A stretch of DNA of 64,000 bases from Eutreptiella sp. 'Long Island Sound 2002' (Eukaryota > Euglenozoa > Euglenophyceae > Eutreptiales > Eutreptiaceae). Position 1 is the stretch's first letter, and every line of letters starts with the position of its first letter. The stretch spans positions 116,212,431 through 116,276,430 of the forward strand of contig OZ038383.1 of the NCBI GenBank assembly GCA_964036045.1. Direction: 5' to 3'. This document shows positions 1-10,659 of the stretch, piece after piece. The notes beneath the pieces were generated by a model. It searched no databases, was not told the origin of the DNA, and saw only the letters and a program-made list of their open reading frames with translations. The position numbers were made by a program, and so were the translations under genes.

Positions 1-1240
1 CTCACGGAGCACCGGGTTACAAAGGAACAAGACAAGAGCACGGATGCTGACCGCTCAACAAAAAGCCGACCTCGACAACCAAATTGCAAAGACACAGAAG
101 GACATGGGCAAGGCGCGGGCGCGCCTCGGCGAGCTGTGTCCCAAGGTGGGGACCACTCGCCCACTTGCCACGTTTGATAGACAAACCTCCATGCCATAGC
201 ACAGCAAACGCGCACACAAGCACACAAGCACACAAGCACTAAGCCAAACAGTGCACAGCATTACGCGCGCACCACACACATACCATTAAGGCATGGTCCA
301 GAGGGACACATGCAGAGTGCAGCGTCCAGAGGGACGCATGCATGCCACGGCACAGAGGATAAACCGCACAGCCAAAAACGCGCGACGTTGAACAAAGTAC
401 ACATCATATCATACGATGCTCAGCCACTCCTCAAAGAGAAGTGGACAATGTATATATGCTATATATACGGTGATACAGGCTGCGTTTGTTTTGCTCAGGA
501 TGGACCACCGTGTGAATGATTGTACAGGACTGTGCAGAGCTCTTGCAGAACACACGGAACTGTAGGCCTTGAGTGGCCTAGCAAGCACACACGCAGACGA
601 GCACACAAGCACCAAACTTCAAAAAAGTTTTGTGGATGCCATGCAAGAAATTCCGGACAGACGGCCACTCCTCAAAGAGAAATGGAAGGTCCAAAGTAGG
701 CCCCAAGTGGACCATTCGTTGTGACATTCAAACGTCTCCTCAGTGGCCTAGCAAGCACACACGCAAACGAGCACACAAGCACCAAACAAAGTACACATCA
801 TATCATACAATGCTCAGCCACTCCTCAAAGAGAAGTGGACAATGTATATATGCTATATATACGGTGATACAGGCTGCGTAGGCACAAATGAATGGGCAAG
901 TCTCTATGATCGAGAACCAGCTGAGTTTAGGGGGCTGACTCCTCATGGACATGACAGGGATCACCAAATACGTCTTGAGACGTGTGGGAATGTCGTGGAC
1001 ATCTTGAGCCGGCCAACAAAGGAGGAGAAGAGCGATGGCTGTGGCGGAGCCAGCCGGCGATGGGGACACTGTGACGGCGCTACACGAGTACAGGGACAAG
1101 CTACATTGGTCGGGCCGGATTCCACCATCATCAAGTCTGTAAGGCGTCGCGTGATTGTTGGTACGAAAGGTGAATTGCAAGCACACACGCAGACGAGCAC
1201 ACACGCAAACGAGCACACAAGCACCAAACTTCAAAAGATT
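1..1240. repeat. Repeat mosaic, no convincing gene
   Basis: This stretch is built from short sequences that recur within it. The phrase containing AGCACACAAGCACCAAAC appears near 600, 770 and 1215, with an imperfect form near 205-240. The first 20 bases (ending ACCGGGTTAC) match the end of a dispersed repeat that recurs at 1288-1352, 34.1 kb and 35.1 kb. Reading frames here are short and shared between strands, as expected for non-coding repeats. Confidence 0.6.
394..878. repeat. Direct repeat pair of about 92 bp, 391 bp apart
   Basis: Positions 394-485 and 785-876 are almost identical (start AAAGTACACATCATATCATA, end ACAGGCTGCGT) and include the AT-rich palindrome-like core TATATATGCTATATATA. 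The near identity points to a recent local duplication. No function is apparent. Confidence 0.75.
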
Positions 1241-1287
1241 TTCAACTATGTACATTGCTCCGCCACACCTCAAAGAGAAGCTGCCCC

Positions 1288-1352
1288 GGCTACCAAGGCC
1301 ACGCGTGGCCAATCACAAGTCCCCGATCGCGGGACTGACTCACGGAGCGCCG
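1288..1352 (+). repeat. Dispersed repeat R1, copy A
   Basis: The sequence runs from CTGCCCCGGCTACCAAGGCC through GGCCAATCACAAG to CTCACGGAGCGCCGGGTT. Diverged copies lie at 34085-34170 (plus) and 35085-35205 (minus), and the last 20 bases recur at position 1. Four occurrences in 64 kb in both orientations suggest an interspersed element end or a short non-autonomous repeat. Confidence 0.6.
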
Positions 1353-1367
1353 GGTTCCCCCCCCCCT

Positions 1368-1425
1368 CCCCCCATAAAATGGACAGTGCCCCCCCCCCCC
1401 CAATAAAATGGACAGTGGTGCAGCA
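1368..1425 (+). repeat. Duplicated poly-C plus ATAAAATGGACAGTG unit
   Basis: Two tandem copies of a C run followed by ATAAAATGGACAGTG. The C runs (7-14) are typical of the homopolymers found all over this window. Confidence 0.7.
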
Positions 1426-1450
1426 CAACAGTGGTTGGGCAGGATAGTAG

Positions 1451-4032
1451 TTAATCTACATAGATATATTTTGGTGATGGCTTTGGCTTCGGCTTGGGCT
1501 TCGGCTTGGATGCATCAACACTGCACCGAATTTTTTTGGGACGTTCAATTGGTGCAGCAGAGCTGCTTTCGCCAGTCGATTGCAGTAGTACATCCACCAT
1601 TCGGTGGCAACTAATGGCAGGGGGGTCACCAGAAATGGGGCCAGGCATTGAGGCAGGCTTGGGATAGGGTGGTGCCTGCGGCCCACGTGTGGCACCCAGT
1701 GTGCCAGACGTTTGATTAGGTTTGGGACAGGGTGGTGGACGTGGGGCACCCAGTGTGCCAGGAGCAGTAACAGACTTTGGGCTGGGCTTGGGCACAGGTG
1801 GTGATTGTGGCTCCGCTTTTTGGGTGTCGCTGTCGCTGCTGCTGCTACAACTGCTTTGTGAACTCTCACTGCCACTACTGCCACTACTCTCACTCTGGTT
1901 GTCACTACTATCGGAGGAGGAGCTCTGTGCATCCAACTCCGAAGCGCTGGGGTCCAACACAACTGGCTGGGCCAACCGACATTGGCGGACAGGCATCACT
2001 CGTCGGGCTGGCAGGCCCTCGCACGTATCAGGAGGGGCAAAATCGCTACCCGCGGCCTCGACCACGGCAGGGCGCGGCTGCTTTTTCTTGTGTCGTCGGT
2101 CTTTACGGGAGCTAAAGGTGCGCACACTGCCTAAACCCAGAACCGGCCAGGAAACAACCACATCCCAGTTAATAGGGATCCAGTGGCGCACCCGGGGCAA
2201 CTGGGTGCTGCACGGGCCGCAGATGCAATAGACATCAACACTTGGCTGCGTTAAGCCAGGGAACCCTAGTTTGACAGATTTTGTGGCCACGTCCATTGCG
2301 CAGAAACAACCACCAGTTGCAACACAACATTGGACAATGCGCACTAGCATGTCACGCCAACACTCAGTGGCCAGAACAGTACAGGGCTGCAGCAGAATCG
2401 CCCGCACCTCGGGGTGCCAGTGCTCCACACGATTTCTTTTTTTTACCCTTTTCAGGAATTGCACGTAATGTTCATGCTGCAGGGTCTCCCGGATACTTTC
2501 GGAATTCTCCGTGCTGGTGACCCCGGCAAAGCGCTTGGCCACTGCGAGCCATGCTCCCCCCCCCTCGTCTTGAACATGCACAGGAAGACGCGGGTAATCA
2601 AAAAAGTGCGTCATCCCATGTGCGTGCAATGTGCATGTGCTACCCCCCTCACACATCTCAGTGATGAGGAGGGTTAAATACACATGCACTTTACCCCGTG
2701 TGGACCATACACATGGTGGCATGTGCTTGATCCCATACAACAGGGATACAATATGACAGAAGCTCAGAAACAACTGATGGAGGGGGGAGGGGAAATCGCC
2801 TGTTTGCACAACCATTGGGAATAATCTGCGCACCTCTCGCCCCGTGAGTGACAACCCTGAACGGAAGCGGCTGCGCGTCTTGGATTGGCACTGTTTTTTG
2901 TGTGGATGCATTTTTAGCTCATAGCGGCGAGCAACAGCTACCACAAGCACCAGAAACGTGCACAACTCGATAGTGGGCAGTGTGTGTCCCACAACCCCTA
3001 CTATTCGGCTGCCAAAGCCTTTAATGTTATGTAGTACAGGCTGCACTGCCTGTACCTGGGCCAAGTTGGACAACCCAGCCAGACGGACAGAGTAGCTGTC
3101 TAAATGAAGTGGCACCGTAGTGAAAACGTTGGCAAGATGGTTCTTTCTATCCCATTGGCGTGAGCAACAACCCTGTCCATTCTGCAGCTCAGACCACATC
3201 TGGTGATGGTCGGCCATGAGGAAGCGCAACTGTAGCCTGAGCTCAACAACGTGGCGCGTGCCGGCGACAACAACGGGACGCCTGAACGTTGTGGCCTGCA
3301 ATTTTTTCATCTCCTGGACGCGCCCATTCACGGCCCAGGACGCCCAGTCAGCACGGGGGAGTTCACGCCATGTTAGGAGGGAGGTGGCAGAAGGCACTCC
3401 CTCAACAGGATCAAAAAGCTGACCTGCCAAATCCAGGATGGCAACCTTAACATTGTAGTTGCTTCTGCCGCGGGGGTCATAGCCATCAGAAAACAATACA
3501 ACCTGCAGGGTAGCTTCTACAGGGGGGGGGGGGTATTGCGGACAAGCCTTGGGCCTTGGTGTTTGAGTAGAAGGCCGCAGACTTGTAGGAGCAGGGACTC
3601 GTTGTTGAACCGGCGGTCTACACTGGGAATCTGGATTGCCTCCTCCATGTACAGGTTACCCGTAGTCCAAGGGAGGTTTGGGACTGGGGCACGCAACCGT
3701 TGCATCAGGCGACTTGACAACCGCAACTCATGCCGTGCTTCCACCACACTGCTACGCGGGGGGGCACTTGGGGGTGGTGGTGCTACATTGGGCACGTGCA
3801 AGATCCGGTGGCGTACAGTAAGGCCACTTGGGCCGCCTTGCGTCGCACGCAGGACGTCTTCGATTTGCCACTGCGGAACGGCATCTGCATTCGGCAGCTC
3901 CAAGAGACGGCGCACGTCATCACGATGCACATGCCCTTGACCCCACAAATGCCGGAGAGCTTCTTCCCAAGTGCAGCTGCCGCTAACGTACCACACGACG
4001 TGGTTCAGAACAAATTCATGGCACTGATGCAT
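1451..4032 (-). pseudogene. Transposon-like gene, frameshifted at a G12 run
   Basis: Two minus-strand open frames form one gene: 171 codons from the ATG at 4032, then 681 codons from 3496 down to a TAG at 1451. They are separated only by a 12-G run at 3522-3533. Correcting the slip there gives a continuous reading through VEATLQVVLFSDGYD, so the frame break is either homopolymer decay or a base-call error. The long part has a central region with HTLPTIELC and FLMADHHQMWSEL, reminiscent of transposon-encoded proteins of the KDZ or Plavaka sort, but I cannot assign a family. The C-terminus has a Ser/Asp-rich tract (about residues 530-565) and a KPKPKPKPKP tail. The pogo transposase at 17-18.8 kb ends in a similar KPKPKPKP tract. 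Function unknown; a nuclear transposon protein is the best guess. Confidence 0.55.
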
Positions 4033-4047
4033 CTGCAGGAGGGAACA

Positions 4048-4360
4048 TGTCCTTTTCGGCGGATGGTCTGCACCGGCTGTTACACATGTCTCCTATTTGT
4101 CCTTTTCGGAGGATGGTCTGCACAGGCATTTGGACATGTCCCCCACGTGTCCTTTTCGGCGGATGGTCTGCACAGGCGTTTACACAATTTTCCTACTTGT
4201 CCTTTTCGGCGGATGGTCTGCACAGGCGTTTACACAATTTTCCTACTTGTCCTTTTCGGCGGATGGTCTACACAGGCGTTTACACAATTTTCCTACTTGT
4301 CCTTTTCGGCGGATGGTCTACACAGGCCATTACGCTTCTCTCTAACTTGTCCTTTTCATG
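4048..4360. repeat. 50-bp tandem repeat (6.3 copies)
   Basis: The phrase TGTCCTTTTCGGCGGATGGT starts at 4048, 4098, 4148, 4198, 4248, 4298 and (truncated) 4348, an exact 50-bp period. The array sits just upstream of the start of the broken gene at 1451-4032. Because 50 is not a multiple of three, all three frames stay open as a side effect; I see no sign that it is translated. Confidence 0.9.
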
Positions 4361-4443
4361 CTTTGAGGCTAGACACATCTCTCGATTGAGGGATGGTGGT
4401 ATTGAAAAACACCGTTGTGGCACCGTGGCGCCTTGGCGCTCAC

Positions 4444-4851
4444 TCACCCCAAGAAGGGGCGAATGACCCCCCGGTCGGCCCGTCGGTAGGCCGACAGGCG
4501 GGGCGGGGCTGGGGCTGCTGGGGCGACCCCCACCTCGTCGCTGGGCATGCTGCCCAACATCCGCTCGGCAAACAAAGTGGCGAGGGTCTCCTTCCTCTCT
4601 TCCTTAAAGGGGATGATCCTCTGCACCCTCTTGCCCTACTTTTCTTCCTTCCCCTCTTCCTTCTTTGCCTTCCCTTCGAAGGGGATGCTCCTCTGCACCT
4701 TCTTCTCCTGCTTTTCTTCCCTCTCCTCTCTCTTCTTCGTCTTGAAGGGGATAATCTTCTGCACCTTCTTCTCCCTCTTCTCTTCATTCTTCTGCTCTTC
4801 CTTTCTTTTCCTTTCTTTCCCAAGCATTTTTGTATAGCGGATGGTCTGCAC
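4444..4851 (-). pseudogene. Lys/Glu-rich repeat ORF with one stop
   Basis: The minus strand is open from 4851 to 4444 except for a TAG at about 4636. It encodes a highly charged helix-like sequence with three copies of a unit containing KVQRIIPF or KVQRSIPF, 22-24 residues apart, each followed by KK/EE blocks. It ends in a more ordinary segment with TLATLFAERMLGSMPSDEVG. The plus strand is strongly pyrimidine-rich. It lies directly upstream of and in the same orientation as the gene at 1451-4032, so it could be a decayed 5' exon of that gene or a neighbour. It may also be only low-complexity DNA that happens to stay open. Confidence 0.4.
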
Positions 4852-5021
4852 AGGCGTTACACATGACTCCTGGTTTACTGAAGCGATTACACAATTGTCC
4901 TACTTGTGCTTTTCGGCGGATGGTCTACACATGACTCCTCCTTGTCCTTTTCGGCGGATGGTCTGCTCAGGCGATTGCACAATCTTTCCGGCGGCCCTTC
5001 GTTTTCCTAGTTATGTGGTAT

Positions 5022-5092
5022 GGCAGCTGGTTGGTCTAGAGGTATGTGCATGTTCACTACGTTGCGAAACCCTGGGTTCAAACCCTTGCATA
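5022..5092 (+). ncRNA. tRNA-like module (SINE head or tRNA relic)
   Basis: A good A box (TGGTCTAGAGG, from 5032) is followed 43 bases later by a good B box (GGTTCAAACC, from 5075), the internal promoter layout of a Pol III tRNA gene. The T arm almost pairs (CTGGG with CCTTG), but the acceptor arm does not close. It is therefore a tRNA-derived repeat or a decayed tRNA rather than a working tRNA gene. Confidence 0.55.
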
Positions 5093-5750
5093 CACACTGT
5101 GTCTGCATTGTAGTAAGAGGAACCGCAAGACCAGGGGCCCACAAAGGAGGTGGAGGACAAGCTTACCCCATGGGGCGCAACCAACAAATACAGGCGCTGA
5201 AGATAGGGAATCAAATGCGATCACCCGCTGCCCGTCATTTTTAGCAATAACGCCTACCGAGGGCTGGTCTGTTGTGGCTGTCCCAGCGTGGGCCGGGCTG
5301 GTCTTGTTGGAGCCACCATCCCTGTGCCGGAGGCTGTTCGACGACGAGGTGGCTGGTGCTGGGCTGGAGCTATTGTTGGGGTTGGCGAGGCCAGGGTTCG
5401 AACGTACGAGCCCTACCGCCGGAGTCTACGCCCATAACCACTCATCCACAGACGAACGTTGCTCAGCTTGGTTGCCGTAACCTGAACCACCCCTCCCTTG
5501 CAAAGAGCACCACTGCACCCGAACAGCATGTTGGATGCAAAGTGGAATGAAAGTGCATCTGCTCAGGGATTTGTCCTACTTGTCCTTTTCGGTTACACAA
5601 TTGTCCTACTTGTCCTTTTTGGCGGATGGTCTGCACAGGGGCTTACACATGACTGGTACTCCTTTTCGGCGGATGGACTACTCAGGCGTCTACACTTGTC
5701 CTCAAATGTCATCAGTTCATGAACAACATTTGCACTGCTGTGGTATCGTT

Positions 5751-5816
5751 TCGTGCTTGGTCTAGTGGTCTGCTACATGTGCTTGTGTTCTGTGTTCGTA
5801 GGTTCGATTCCCGAAG
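5751..5816 (+). ncRNA. tRNA-like module (SINE head or tRNA relic)
   Basis: A box TGGTCTAGTGG at 5758 and B box GGTTCGATTCC at 5801, the same 43-base spacing as the module at 5022. The A box differs by one base from that module, which suggests one family. The acceptor and T stems are poor, so no functional tRNA is predicted. Both modules are embedded in the scattered 50-bp repeat. Confidence 0.55.
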
Positions 5817-6463
5817 AATACAAAGCAAACGTGCAAGGATGATGCGCGATGGCGTACCGGAAGCGGATCTGCCAGTGGGCAAGGCACATATGAAAAGGCG
5901 CTCAAGACAGGTTTTTCCGAAGGGGTCACACATGTCTCCTACAGGCCATTACACATCCTTGTCCAGTTACACATCTTGTTGTCTCTCCTACGTGTCCTTT
6001 TCGGCGGATGGTCTGCACCGTGCTACTCCTCTTCGGCGTCCTTTTCGGCGGATGGTCTCCACAGCCCATTACCTACTTGTCCTTTTCGGCGGATGGTCTG
6101 CACAGGGGTCACAAATGTCGCCTACAGGCGGATGGTCTGCACATGCTTTGCTTTTGGCGAATGGTCTGCACAGGCCATTACAAGAATGGTGCCGACCCTG
6201 CACCCTGCAACCTACATTGCCTCAGGCCCGACAGCATACCTTATACGCTGGGTTGTCCTTGTGGAACCTCGACATTAAAACTTTTTGGGCTCATCTGTGG
6301 CCCTTGCCATCAAAAAGGGGAAAGGCTGCACACAGGCACGGGACAAGAGCACAACAGCTACCCCTGCCTTCCCCGTCCCTGAAGAGTACCTACGTTAAAA
6401 TACGTGATGCGACGTCTTGCTCGAGGGGGGCCTTCTGCGGGATTTCGGTTGTCCTCTCTCCGT

Positions 6464-8362
6464 CTAGCAATGTCCATGAGGGTAGGATATCCCTTGGGGG
6501 GGCGGAGGGCCCCTTGGTCGCGCGCGGGGGGGTTGCCCCAATGGGGGGTTACCATTCATGGGTTGGGGGTCGACGTTCCGAAGAGGCAGCAGAGATGTCC
6601 TCCGGTGTGCGGCCAGCTGCGTGAGGGATGGCTGACTAGGGGATTTGACTGTGGGTTCTATGCTGTGTGCTGTGGTCCGGGGGGTCTGGGGTGGTGGAGC
6701 CGGGTGGTGGAGGTAGTATTCCCTACGCATCAGACGCAAGGCACGTTCCTCACTGCGTGTCACAAAGGAGGAGCGAGACACACGCATCCCCTGTTCCCAC
6801 AGAAGCAGCGGGCCTCGACGCTCCGCTGCGAATGAGTACCTCCTAAGATTAAACATCACGAGCTGCTCCCATGACAGGTATTCGGCAAGGGTGTGCCGTG
6901 AGAGGTAGTACTGTGTCCGGGGGGTGATGGGGTCTCCTAATGTGACTGGTGGTGGTGTGGGGGGGTGGGCAGGCACAAGGCGTGGCCCGCGGACTGGGGA
7001 CGACAACAGGACCGGGGGCGGTGGTGAACGAGCTGGGGGCGGGTGGGAGAGAATTGGGGGTTGGGGCGACAGCAACGTGTTCAAATCTTTCTCAGCATCG
7101 CTATCCCGGTAGGGCTCAACGAAATCCCCAAACTCGAGCAGCTCCGGGAGGTCCCCCCAGCCCCCATCCAGACTGCCGTCCGGGAGGAAGGGAAAGCATT
7201 GCGACATGTTAAAAGCGTGAGCCATCCTAATTGCAAAGCAGTGCGAAGCATCAGGGGATGGTTTGCACAGGCACCACAAAGCACCACAAATACCTAACCC
7301 GAGGGATACCTCTGTTTTAAGAAACCGCGCTATGCCCAAAACCTCCGCAGGCCGTTTGCGCACGACGACCATCTCTGGTGGTGCGCGGCAAAGCTCGAAC
7401 TCAATTGCGTACAGCCCCCCATCTGTCTCCACGATCCGCTCTACTGAGGTATCAAAGGCATCCCCATCCAGTGCTCTAACACGTCGCAAAAACTGCCCAG
7501 GTCGCATTTCGTCGTCAATGGTGACGTGCTGGCCCACATCGAACGTGGGGGCATGAACCCTCACAATTTGCGCGCCCGACGTACTGACCATAGAGGCACC
7601 AACCATATCCGCAAACGGGTCACACACAATAAATCTCAAGTACTCATTTTTTGAATGCATGGACAGAAATACTGGCATAGTGTCCACCACGGTTTTGCTC
7701 CGTGCACGCTTGACCTCCGGACATGAATCGGCATATGCAAGCACCAGAGCATGGTGGAAGGCCATTTGCCGGATGGCCTTGTTGAGGGCAAAAGCTGCCT
7801 TGACGTGCTCCGTAGCATTTTGTGGCGGGATGGGGAGCTCGTCGGGGGGATGCTGTTCGAGGAGTTTCCAGGCTTCCCACTTTTCCCTCTGCTCCTTGGG
7901 GGCCCCTTCTGGCGGTTGCACCCGATCTTCCGCGGTGGGTGCACGAATTTGTAGATGTCGGTACACTGTCCCAAAGCTGCCAACGTAATGGCTAGGGGTG
8001 GTGTCATCCCTTGCCTAGGCGGCAGTGCGGCGCGGGACCACCAACCGGGTGTTCACGGCTCTCATCAGGACGGTGTCCTTGGATTTCAGCTTTTTGAAAA
8101 GACGCGCAGGCATCATGGCCTCCAAAAAGAGGCGTGGCACGTGTGGTTGCACGTAGCGGCCGGCGTGGGGGGTGAAGCACAGGAGGGCGATGGCCCGTTG
8201 CAACTCCGCGCGCAACACTTAGTCGGGGCGCTCCTCCACGGGCACTGCGTCCACATTGATTTCCTCCATGTCGGGAAAGTCAATAGGGGGTGATGCAGAG
8301 TTGGCACTACCGATCGCACTGGCGGCGCTAAGACTGAACGTGTCACTGGCGGATGACGACAT
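6464..8362 (-). pseudogene. Long unrecognised gene with two in-frame stops
   Basis: One minus-strand frame runs from ATG at 8362 to TAG at 6464 (about 632 codons), broken only by TAA at 8219-8221 and TAG at 8015-8017. Both stops fit a single C-to-T change in a Gln codon. Conserved-looking parts are VLRAELQRAIALLCFTPHAG near the first stop, HHALVLAYADSCPEVKRARS in the middle and VVRKRPAEVLGIARF further on. The C-terminal third is Pro-rich (PPPARSPPPPVLLSSP). I do not recognise a fold. A fragment of this gene (7439-7533) has a diverged copy inside the minisatellite at 8973-9066. It may belong to the same mobile element as the gene at 1451-4032, since the orientation is the same. A phrase HALVLAHTSV in the 55-kb gene resembles its HALVLAYADS, possibly by chance. 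Confidence 0.55.
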
Positions 8363-8390
8363 TGCTGCAAACAAAGAACCCCAGGGGGTT

Positions 8391-8540
8391 GGCTCTGCTT
8401 TTTTTTTGGGGGGGGGAGCTCTACCCATTACTTCGCAAATGCAAATTCCCATGCAAATTGTAGGTTCTGCTTTTTTTTGTGGGGGGGAGGGGGCTCTACC
8501 CATTACTTCGCAGATCCAAATTCCCATGCAAATTGTTGTC
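8391..8540. repeat. Tandem duplication, unit 71-79 bp
   Basis: Each unit is a T run, a G run, then CTCTACCCATTACTTCGCA and TTCCCATGCAAATTGT. The two units (8391-8461 and 8462-8540) differ by a few substitutions and by homopolymer length. They lie immediately upstream of the start of the gene at 6464-8362. Confidence 0.85.
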
Positions 8541-8893
8541 TCCCCATTAGGCCACTTTGGATACACACACACCAAGGCAAGCACGACAGAAAAAATGGCA
8601 GGCAGTCAGCCGAAGGTGGAGTACATCCAACACCGGCACCCACCACGAAGGGCCACATACTAGAATCACAGCCGACATGGACTTGGGCAGACAGGGGACC
8701 TCATCGGTGGGCAGCAGTATGAGATGTTTCCATGGTCCCCCATCCCTCCAGTGCCATACCAATAGGCACCTTCATCGGACGCGGCTGGCACTTAAGGGGC
8801 TCTCCGGTCAAAAAAAACACCTGTGAAGAGCGGGAATGGTATCTTGGGAAAGGCAGGGCAGCACGTTCATGCACCCCGGGGAGGCCGAGAGCG

Positions 8894-9200
8894 GCCTGTT
8901 TTGGTGGCCTGTTTTGGCGGCCTGTTTTGGTGGCCTGGTTTGGTGGCCTGCTTTGGCGGCCTGTTTTGGCGGCTCTATTGAGGTATCAAAGGCATCTCCA
9001 GCGGGTGCTGAAATACGGTGCAAAAACTGGCCAGGTCTCATCTCGTCGCCAATGGGGACGTGGTGGCCTGTTTTGGCGGCCTTTCTTGGTGGCCTGTTTT
9101 GGCGGCCTGTTTTGACGGCCTGTTTTGACGGCATGTTTTGACGGCCTGTTTTGGCAACTTGTTTGGGCGGCCTGTTTTGGCGGCCCGTCTTTGTGGCCTA
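8894..9200. repeat. 13-bp minisatellite (GCCTGTTTTGGCG), two blocks
   Basis: About six copies at 8894-8972 and about ten at 9061-9200 of a 13-bp unit GCCTGTTTTGGYG. Because 3 x 13 = 39 bp, the minus strand reads as a 13-residue peptide repeat (PPKQAAKTGHQNR), which explains open frames here. Between the blocks lies a 95-bp non-repeat insert, listed separately. Confidence 0.9.
8973..9066 (-). pseudogene. Copy of a gene fragment inside the minisatellite
   Basis: This insert aligns end to end with 7439-7533 of the adjacent gene at roughly 80% identity. Shared phrases are TGAGGTATCAAAGGCATC, CGCAAAAACT or TGCAAAAACT, and CGTCGYCAATGG. Both are in the same orientation. It is flanked on both sides by the 13-bp repeat, so a fragment of the gene was captured or templated into the array. 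Confidence 0.8.
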
Positions 9201-9379
9201 TTTTGGTTTAACGAAACGATCAACACGAACGCAATGCATACGTGTGGAATGACAGGGACATACCTGAGAAGCTGCTCCCTGCTTTGACAACGCGGTCGTC
9301 CTGAACCACTTTGCCTTTTAGCGATTTGCTCCAGCAGTTAGGCGTGCCATGCAAGCGCTTGACAGGGACGCAGCTACGG

Positions 9380-9850
9380 TATCAGACCTTGCATGCCAGC
9401 GCCCCATCCTAATTTGTGTGGGTGCCTTCCAACCATCATGTGCCGCCAGCAGAGGTATCAGACCTTGCATGCCAACCCCCCATCCTAATTTGTGTGGGTG
9501 CCTTCCAATCATCATGTGCCGCCAGCAGAGGTATCAGACCTTGCATGCCAACCCCCCATCCTAATTTGTGTGGGTGCCTTCCAACCATCATGTGCCGCCA
9601 GCAAGGGCATCAGACCTTGCATGGCAGCCACCCATCCTAATTTATGTGGGTACCCTCCAAACATCATGTGCTACCAGCACAGGTATCAGACCTTGCATGC
9701 CGGCCCCCCATCCTAATTTGTGTGGGTGCCTTCCAACCATCATTTGCTGCCAGCAAGGGTATCACACCTTGCATGCCAGCCCCCCACCCAGATTTTTCTG
9801 TGCAAATTCCAAGCACCTTCCGCGTCCGACGGAGGTGGCAAACCTTGCAT
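9380..9850. repeat. 76-bp tandem repeat, six copies
   Basis: GCATGCCARCCCCCCATCCT starts copies at 9391, 9467, 9543, 9619, 9695 and 9771, an exact 76-bp period. The last copies are diverged and pass into related sequence containing CTTGCATGCAATATCGC at about 9842 and 9955. It is not in a coding frame (76 is not divisible by 3). Confidence 0.92.
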
Positions 9851-10563
9851 GCAATATCGCAGGCACCCAAGGAAGACAGCCCGTCTTCTGGATTTCGGAG
9901 CACAATTTCCGAGCACAATTTCCAAGCGTCCTCCGGTACCCGAGCTTCGTCCAACCTTGCATGCAATATCGCGAGCACTGCCGCCACCGTGGACAACACC
10001 AAAATTTCCGAGCACTTCTAGAACATGGTCTACCATGGGTCACCGTTTTTGGCCCAACAAGTGTGGGTTGGGCCCTAAGAACTCTACTAAGGGCCGGGGT
10101 ATCCAAGAGTCCACGGCGAATTCACAAATTGCTAAGCTGTTGGCAAGCCAAGAAAAAATTTCGAGGGGAGGGGTTTTGCGACATGTGTTCCCCTTCGCCC
10201 GCTCCGACGAGGTAGTGGGCAATGGGCCACGGACGCGGTTGTCCCAACAGACAGTTAGTTGGCTTGGACCACCGCACTTCCATTGGCGTGGACTAGCCCT
10301 CTGTTAGAGCTCACCACCCTTAATGTTGGAGGATTTCATGGGTAACAAACGTCCAGCATCCCCCCGCTCCGGGCATCATTCCTCTACCCAATCCATGGGA
10401 GCAATTACTTCGTGCCGCGGGTGCGCTGCAGGGTGAGGGTGAGTAGCTTCACCGTACATTGTCCACAAATATATACATCGGAACAAAAGAGTTCCGTGCA
10501 CGTTGATCTGTTGACACCATCGCTCTCTGCAAAGGATGGACTACGGCACTGCCGGATCAAGCC

Positions 10564-10650
10564 GGGGCTGGGCTCGAGGGCGGGATCTTCAAAGAGCAAC
10601 AACCGACATTTGTATAGTGCCTCGTCTTGCCTGATCTAGCACTCAAAGCA
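10564..10650 (-). pseudogene. Conserved protein fragment, copy 1 (QDEALYKCRLLLFEDPALE)
   Basis: Read on the minus strand this block encodes QDEALYKCRLLLFEDPALE. The same 19 residues are encoded at 30219-30305. The two DNA copies differ at three positions within these codons and all three are silent (CTA/CTC, CGG/CGT, GAG/GAA), so the peptide was under selection after the copies diverged. Upstream residues are interrupted by a TAG. Downstream the frame continues into PSPGLIRQCR. I do not recognise the family; a transposon protein is likely because it is dispersed. Confidence 0.6.
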
Positions 10651-10659
10651 CTCTTACAC

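Larger units (their letters stand above)
4838..6185. repeat. Scattered copies of the 50-bp unit
   Basis: At least ten more copies of the core TTTTCGGCGGATGGTCTGCA occur, whole or degraded, near 4838, 4911, 4947, 5583, 5617, 5660, 5996, 6040, 6080, 6125 and 6160. They are interspersed with other DNA, including two tRNA-like modules. The array has either been broken up by insertions or has seeded new positions. Confidence 0.8.

Noticed and set aside
4048-4360. CRISPR-like 50-bp direct repeats
   Set aside because: No unique spacers; this is a plain tandem repeat with exact period.
5022-5092. Functional tRNA gene
   Set aside because: The internal promoter boxes are good, but the acceptor stem does not pair and the T stem has a mismatch, so no cloverleaf forms.
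8894-9200. Real protein with PPKQAAKTGHQNR repeats on the minus strand
   Set aside because: Any 13-bp repeat yields a 13-residue repeat in every frame. The frame is interrupted by the captured gene fragment and has no flanking coding sequence.
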